Shown here: piece by piece, positions 6,292-9,460 of the stretch
Layout of the letters: each line of letters starts with the position of its first letter
How positions within the stretch are numbered: position 1 is the stretch's first letter
Source of the DNA: Betaproteobacteria bacterium
GTDB taxonomy: Bacteria > Pseudomonadota > Gammaproteobacteria > Burkholderiales > SG8-39
Direction: 5' to 3'
NCBI GenBank assembly: GCA_011391185.1
Contig: JAABRB010000114.1
Span: 1 to 9,460 of the forward strand
Length of the DNA stretch: 9,460 bases
Notes under the pieces: generated by a model
The model's database searches: none
What the model saw: the letters and a program-made list of their open reading frames with translations, nothing else
Told to the model about the DNA's origin: nothing
Made by a program: the position numbers and the translations under genes

Positions 6292-6912
6292 TCAGCCGGG
6301 CACCGCCATCCCGCGCCTGATGGCCGGGCGCGCCGAGATGCCATCGAACCAGCGCTTCACGTTCGGATACCCGGCCAGGTCGGTCTTGTGCCACTCGTGT
6401 CGCGCGACCCACGGATACGTGGCGATGTCCGCGATGGTGTACTCCCCGGCAGCCAGGTACTCGGTTTCACCAAGCCGTCTGTCGAGCACCTGGTAGAGGC
6501 GGTTCTTTTCTTTCGTGTACCGCTCGATCGCGTACGGCACCTCGACCTTGGCCGAGCGCAGGAAGACATGCAGCTGGCCGAACATCGGCCCGACGTGGCC
6601 CATCTGGAACATGAGCCACTGCAGCACCTCGTAGCGCGCGCGCAGGGTCGCGGGCAGGAATTTCCCGGTCTTTCCGGCGAGGTAGATCAGGATCGCGCCG
6701 GACTCCATCATCGTGATCGGCTGGCCATCCGGCCCGTCCGGATCGATGATCGCGGGAATCTTGGAATTGGGATTGATCGCGACATACTCGGGCGTGAACT
6801 GGTCGCCCTTGGAGATGTCGATGCGATGAACGTTGTAGGGCAGCCCGGTCTCCTCGAGCATGTTCGAGACCTTGCGGCCATTGGGTGTCCCCCAAGTGTA
6901 CAGTTCGATCAT
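6292..6912 (-). CDS. Glutathione S-transferase, Nu-class-like (YfcG/YghU type)
   Basis: A 206-residue cytoplasmic GST. The N-terminal thioredoxin-fold domain carries TWGTPNGRKVS (6-16), with Thr9 and Asn11 in the places used by Nu-class enzymes instead of a catalytic Tyr, Ser or Cys; NPNSKIPAI (47-55), including the cis-Pro at 53; and the glutathione gamma-glutamyl site ES (70-71). The all-helical C-terminal domain contains the usual N-capping stretch GEYTIADIATYPW. YfcG and YghU show disulfide-bond reductase activity with glutathione, so that is the likely chemistry. The length agrees with the family. The ATG at 6910-6912 has a strong GGAGG (6917-6921) 4 nt upstream. It is the first gene of a pair with the alpha/beta hydrolase and is divergent from the DUF2905 gene. 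Confidence 0.9.
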   Translation of the reverse strand: MIELYTWGTPNGRKVSNMLEETGLPYNVHRIDISKGDQFTPEYVAINPNSKIPAIIDPDGPDGQPITMMESGAILIYLAGKTGKFLPATLRARYEVLQWLMFQMGHVGPMFGQLHVFLRSAKVEVPYAIERYTKEKNRLYQVLDRRLGETEYLAAGEYTIADIATYPWVARHEWHKTDLAGYPNVKRWFDGISARPAIRRGMAVPG

Positions 6913-6954
6913 CGCGCCTCCGTGGTGTCGTCATTCCGGTCCGGTGCGCGAGTT

Positions 6955-6960
6955 TACAAT
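6955..6960 (+). promoter_or_regulatory. Candidate -10 box for the DUF2905 gene
   Basis: TACAAT is a 5/6 match to TATAAT in the 78-bp gap between the divergent GST and DUF2905 genes. It would start a transcript about 24 nt before the TTG. The -35 position is poor. Confidence 0.35.
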
Positions 6961-6980
6961 CAACCGGCCCGCAACCAAAG

Positions 6981-6984
6981 AAGG
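6981..6984 (+). promoter_or_regulatory. Ribosome binding site fixing a TTG start
   Basis: AAGG, within AAAGAAGG, sits 6 nt before the TTG at 6991. There is no ATG or GTG in frame between it and the conserved protein start, so this site supports TTG as initiator. Confidence 0.6.
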
Positions 6985-6990
6985 CCCCCC

Positions 6991-7185
6991 TTGCTGAAGT
7001 GGCTTCTCACGCTGGCGATCGCGCTGGTGATTCTCACCGCGGTGAGCCCGCTCCTTGCGCGCTTCGGCCTCGGTCGGCTGCCGGGCGACATGACGGTACG
7101 CTACAAGGGGCGCAACTACTTCCTGCCATTCACGACGACGATCCTGCTGTCGATCGCGCTGACACTCATTGCGCGATTTCTTTGA
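6991..7185 (+). CDS. DUF2905 small inner-membrane protein
   Basis: A 64-residue protein, easily missed because it is the tail of a longer open frame whose first part is antisense to the GST gene. Two hydrophobic helices flank a conserved basic loop: LLKWLLTLAIALVILTAVS, then LLARFGLGRLPGDM, TVRYKGRNYFLPF, then TTTILLSIALTLIARFL. The RLPGD and YFLPF blocks and the total length match DUF2905 proteins, which are widespread and uncharacterised. Both helices should lie in the inner membrane with the R/K-rich loop on the cytoplasmic side. The start is TTG (6991-6993) with AAGG 6 nt upstream, and this places the initiator directly before LKWL, where the family normally begins. It has its own candidate -10 box and converges on cca with 21 bp between stops. 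Confidence 0.82.
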   Translation: MLKWLLTLAIALVILTAVSPLLARFGLGRLPGDMTVRYKGRNYFLPFTTTILLSIALTLIARFL

Positions 7186-7206
7186 CGCGGTCGCCCCCGG
7201 GCGCGG

Positions 7207-8310
7207 CTACTCCGAAAGGGCGGAATCGACGGCCGCGACGCGCGCCGCGAGAATGGCCTGCGGAACGCCGGCGGGATTCTCCGCGGCAATCCGCCCTGCA
7301 TCGACACCCTGCGCGGCTTTGAGTGCGCGGGCCAGGCGCTGCGCGACGACGTCACGCCGCGCGCGCCCCAGCGCCGTCGCGTCGCAGTCGACGGCCTCGA
7401 GCAAGGCCGCGAACCGGTCCGGTCGCCGATAGGCGTCGCAGCGCGCAAGCAGGTCCACCAGCCTGGCGGCGTCGAGCTGATCGGCGTCTTCGATCGTTGC
7501 CGAGAATTGCGCGGCGAGCACTGCGAGCTCGCGACAGTCGCCGGGACTCTTGAGCCGCGTGCATGCGCGCTCCACGGTGTCCGGGTCGGCGCCGGCGAAC
7601 AGCGTCGCGAACCGCTCGACGAGCGGGAGGCGCCGCTCCGCGGCGATCGCGAGTGCGGCCAGCGCGCGCGTCTCGTCCAGCTGCGCCCACTCGGGCAAGA
7701 CGCGCACGAGCGCACCGCAGTCTGACAGCACGGCGAACATCCGGCCCGGCGTCGGCTCGGCGAGCCCCTTCGCGAGCTCCTGCCAAACGCGCTCCGGCAC
7801 CAGGGCGTCGGCCTCGCCGCCCACGACCATCGTGCGCATGAGCTCCGCGGTCTCGTCGGCGATCCGGAACGCGGGAAAGCGCGCGGCGAACCGCGCGACG
7901 CGCAGGATGCGCACCGGATCCTCGACGAACGCCGAACTGACGTGGCGCAGCAATCCCGCTTTCAGGTCCGCCGCGCCGCGATGCGGGTCGATGAGCTCGC
8001 CGGACTCGCTGCGCGCGATCGCATTGATCGTGAGATCGCGGCGCGCAAGGTCCTGCTCCAGCGTGACTTCGGGCGCACAGTAGACCTGGAAACCCCGGTA
8101 GCCGCGCGCGGTCTTGCGCTCGGTGCGCGCAAGCGCGTATTCCTCGTGCGTCACCGGATGCAGGAAAACCGGGAAATCTCTGCCGACCGGACGGAACCCG
8201 CTCTGCTCCATCTCCTCGGGCGTGGCACCGACCACGACAAAGTCGCGGTCCTTGACCGTCAGTCCGAGCAGCTCGTCGCGAACGGCCCCGCCTACGGCAT
8301 AGACTTTCAT
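7207..8310 (-). CDS. cca: CCA tRNA nucleotidyltransferase lacking the HD domain motifs
   Basis: A 367-residue class II CCA-adding enzyme that builds or repairs the 3' CCA end of tRNAs from CTP and ATP. Motifs appear in order: GGAVRD (7-12), the metal-binding pair Asp21/Asp23 (KDRDF), RTERKT (62-67), RRDLTINA (90-97), EDPVRILRVARFAAR (130-144) and ERVW (173-176). E. coli Cca (412 residues) carries an HD phosphohydrolase region after RFATL, containing HD and HHGHG. Here RFATL (233-237) is followed directly by FAGADPD, so these residues are missing. The stretch before it that holds another His in E. coli is also shortened. The nucleotidyltransferase should be intact; the phosphatase/phosphodiesterase side activities should be lost. 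ATG at 8308-8310, with GAGG 4 nt upstream overlapping the GST stop region. Last gene of a three-gene operon. Confidence 0.93.
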   Translation of the reverse strand: MKVYAVGGAVRDELLGLTVKDRDFVVVGATPEEMEQSGFRPVGRDFPVFLHPVTHEEYALARTERKTARGYRGFQVYCAPEVTLEQDLARRDLTINAIARSESGELIDPHRGAADLKAGLLRHVSSAFVEDPVRILRVARFAARFPAFRIADETAELMRTMVVGGEADALVPERVWQELAKGLAEPTPGRMFAVLSDCGALVRVLPEWAQLDETRALAALAIAAERRLPLVERFATLFAGADPDTVERACTRLKSPGDCRELAVLAAQFSATIEDADQLDAARLVDLLARCDAYRRPDRFAALLEAVDCDATALGRARRDVVAQRLARALKAAQGVDAGRIAAENPAGVPQAILAARVAAVDSALSE

Positions 8311-8316
8311 CGCCCC

Positions 8317-8979
8317 TCAGGCAGTGGTGGCGTAGGGCTCGTCCTCGGCGAGGAACTCGGGCTCGGCGGCTGCCGCCGCGTACCACGCCTTCATCGACGG
8401 GAGCTCGAGGACCGTCTGCGCATACTGCTGCAGGGCGCCGGCGAGCTTCACGTCATAGGTGAGAAATCGCGAGACGACCGGAGCATACATGGCGTCCGCG
8501 ATCGAAAAGGCGCCGAACAGGAATGGCCCGCCGTAGCGCCTCAGGCAATCTCCCCAGATCGCCTCGATGCGGGCAATGTCGACTTCCACCGCCGCGTTGC
8601 GCCCCTTGCCCGGATAACGGCCCCGGCAATTCATCGGCATCGCGGCGCGCAGGGCGGCGAACCCCGCGTGCATTTCGGCCGAGATCGAGCGCGCGTGCGC
8701 GCGCGCCGCACGGTCCACGGGCCAGAGCCGCTTCTCGGGCCAACGCTCCGCCGCATACTCGCAAATGGCGATCGACTCCCACACCTTCGCGCTCCCGTCG
8801 ATCAGCACCGGTACCTTGCCCGCGGGGGAATAGCCGAGCAGCTTCTCTTTGGTGTCGGGCATGCCGAGCGCGATGCGGACTTCGTCGAACACGATCCCGG
8901 CGTGGGCGAGCGCGAACCACGCCCTGAGCGACCACGACGAGTAGTTCTTGTTGGCAACAATCAGGACCGGATTGCTCAT
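8317..8979 (-). CDS. Glutathione S-transferase family protein
   Basis: A 220-residue cytoplasmic GST distinct from the one at 6292-6912. The N-terminal domain begins VLIVANKNYSSWSLRAW (5-21), the NxNYSSWSLR signature of a bacterial GST subgroup in which a Ser near residue 14-17 is the likely catalytic residue. K55-V-P57 provides the cis-Pro, and E68-S69 binds glutathione. The helical C-terminal half contains FLFGAFSIADAMYAPVV, the conserved GST fold-nucleation segment. Its substrate is unknown. The frame is open upstream to 9198, but that part overlaps the SDR gene; the ATG at 8977-8979 is chosen because it overlaps the SDR stop as ATGA and has GAGG 5 nt upstream. The stop lies 6 nt before the cca ATG, so all three genes are one operon, with likely translational coupling. 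Confidence 0.88.
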   Translation of the reverse strand: MSNPVLIVANKNYSSWSLRAWFALAHAGIVFDEVRIALGMPDTKEKLLGYSPAGKVPVLIDGSAKVWESIAICEYAAERWPEKRLWPVDRAARAHARSISAEMHAGFAALRAAMPMNCRGRYPGKGRNAAVEVDIARIEAIWGDCLRRYGGPFLFGAFSIADAMYAPVVSRFLTYDVKLAGALQQYAQTVLELPSMKAWYAAAAAEPEFLAEDEPYATTA

Positions 8980-9460
8980 ACTTCCCTCGGCTTGCGCCCG
9001 GCGCGGTACCGGAATGCGGAGAACCGCGATCGCGCGTAGATGCCCTTCAGGTACGCCGGCGCGATCGCCTCCAGCGGCGCCGGCTGGATCCCGAACGGGA
9101 AGCTTGCGTCCGAGGTGTTCGCCACCTGCATCGAGCGGACGTTGTCCCGGCTCATGAGCTTGCCGGGGAGAAGCTCCATGGTGCGCGCCTGGCACCACGA
9201 CATCCGCGCGCCGAGGCCGATGATCGGGCGCGCATGACCGCTCGTCTTTCCGGCGTACTCCACGAGCTCGCGCAACGTGTAGACCTTTGGTCCGACCAGG
9301 TCGTACGCCTTGTCGAAGCTCTCATCACGGTCGAGCGCAGCGACGAATGTGCGCGCAACGTCCGCGACGTAGACCGGCTGAAACCTGGCGTCCGGGCAGG
9401 CGAGAAACACGACCGGCATGATCTGCTGGAGCCAGGCAAACATGTTCAGGAACCGGTCTT
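8976..9460 (-). CDS. NDUFA9-like atypical SDR, N-terminus outside the window
   Basis: The C-terminal 160 residues of a larger protein; the frame is still open at base 9460 (DRFLN precedes the internal Met at 9441-9443), so the nucleotide-binding N-terminal half is not seen. Recognisable segments are RFLNMFAWLQQIMPVV, FQPVYVADVARTF (the conserved substrate-domain strand with VxDVA), KAYDLVGP and YTLRELVEYAG. They match the bacterial family annotated as complex I NDUFA9-subunit-like, atypical extended SDRs binding NAD(P). Bacterial complex I does not require such a subunit, so the role is open (quinone- or envelope-related functions are sometimes proposed). The stop overlaps the start of the following GST gene by ATGA. 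Complete family members are about 310-330 residues. Confidence 0.82.
   Translation of the reverse strand, partial: DRFLNMFAWLQQIMPVVFLACPDARFQPVYVADVARTFVAALDRDESFDKAYDLVGPKVYTLRELVEYAGKTSGHARPIIGLGARMSWCQARTMELLPGKLMSRDNVRSMQVANTSDASFPFGIQPAPLEAIAPAYLKGIYARSRFSAFRYRAGRKPREV

Noticed and set aside
6266..6412. 49-residue N-terminal extension of the alpha/beta hydrolase
   Set aside because: It overlaps the GST coding end, has no signal or domain character, and the family begins near the ATG at 6265.
6160..6990. Long N-terminal part of the frame that ends in DUF2905
   Set aside because: This portion is antisense to the GST gene and unrelated to DUF2905; the real start is the TTG at 6991.
7942..9039. 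365-residue open frame antisense to cca and GST
   Set aside because: It spans two confident genes on the other strand and shows no domain; a shadow of high GC third positions.
8980..9198. N-terminal extension of the second GST
   Set aside because: It overlaps the SDR gene in another frame; the GST fold starts right after the ATG at 8979, which has a good ribosome binding site.
1..9460. Mobile element, CRISPR, tRNA/rRNA gene or new defence-type cluster
   Set aside because: No transposase or integrase, no spaced direct repeats, no cloverleaf or rRNA sequence, and every long gene belongs to a known chromosomal family.

Overview
This window looks like ordinary chromosomal DNA from a GC-rich Gram-negative bacterium, most likely a betaproteobacterium. 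The evidence is uniformly high GC codon use, gene families typical of that class (TtcA, pteridine reductase, MidA-type methyltransferase, DUF2272 lipoprotein, DUF2905 membrane protein, NDUFA9-like SDR beside cca), and neighbourhoods (ptr/midA/ttcA, and NDUFA9-like/GST/cca) that I recall from betaproteobacteria. No mobile element, CRISPR array, rRNA or tRNA gene was seen.

Layout. Bases 1-459 (+) hold a cupin protein whose start lies outside the window. Bases 470-1339 (-) encode the tRNA thiolation enzyme TtcA, divergent from a DUF2272 lipoprotein at 1462-2211 (+). A two-gene minus-strand unit follows: pteridine reductase (2543-3292), then a small ABM-domain protein (2225-2527). Divergent from it and reading right are a MidA/NDUFAF7-type methyltransferase (3380-4543) and a two-haem c-type cytochrome (4553-5233). 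A 219-bp non-coding gap (5234-5452) carries a 14-bp perfect hairpin and a double-hairpin element resembling dispersed intergenic palindromes. On the minus strand come a Nu-class-like GST (6292-6912) and an alpha/beta hydrolase (5453-6265). A tiny DUF2905 membrane protein with a TTG start sits at 6991-7185 (+). The right end is a tight minus-strand operon: an NDUFA9-like SDR cut by the window end (8976-9460), a second GST (8317-8979) and cca (7207-8310).

How the genes fit together. Most are housekeeping or general metabolism: tRNA maturation (ttcA, cca), pterin reduction, glutathione chemistry (two GSTs), electron transport (cytochrome) and two relatives of mitochondrial complex I assembly or accessory factors (MidA-like and NDUFA9-like). 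I do not see a new multi-gene system. The observations most worth checking are the CCA enzyme, which has lost the HD phosphohydrolase motifs; the internally duplicated cytochrome; the two structured palindromes at 5271-5429; and the pairing of an ABM protein with pteridine reductase.
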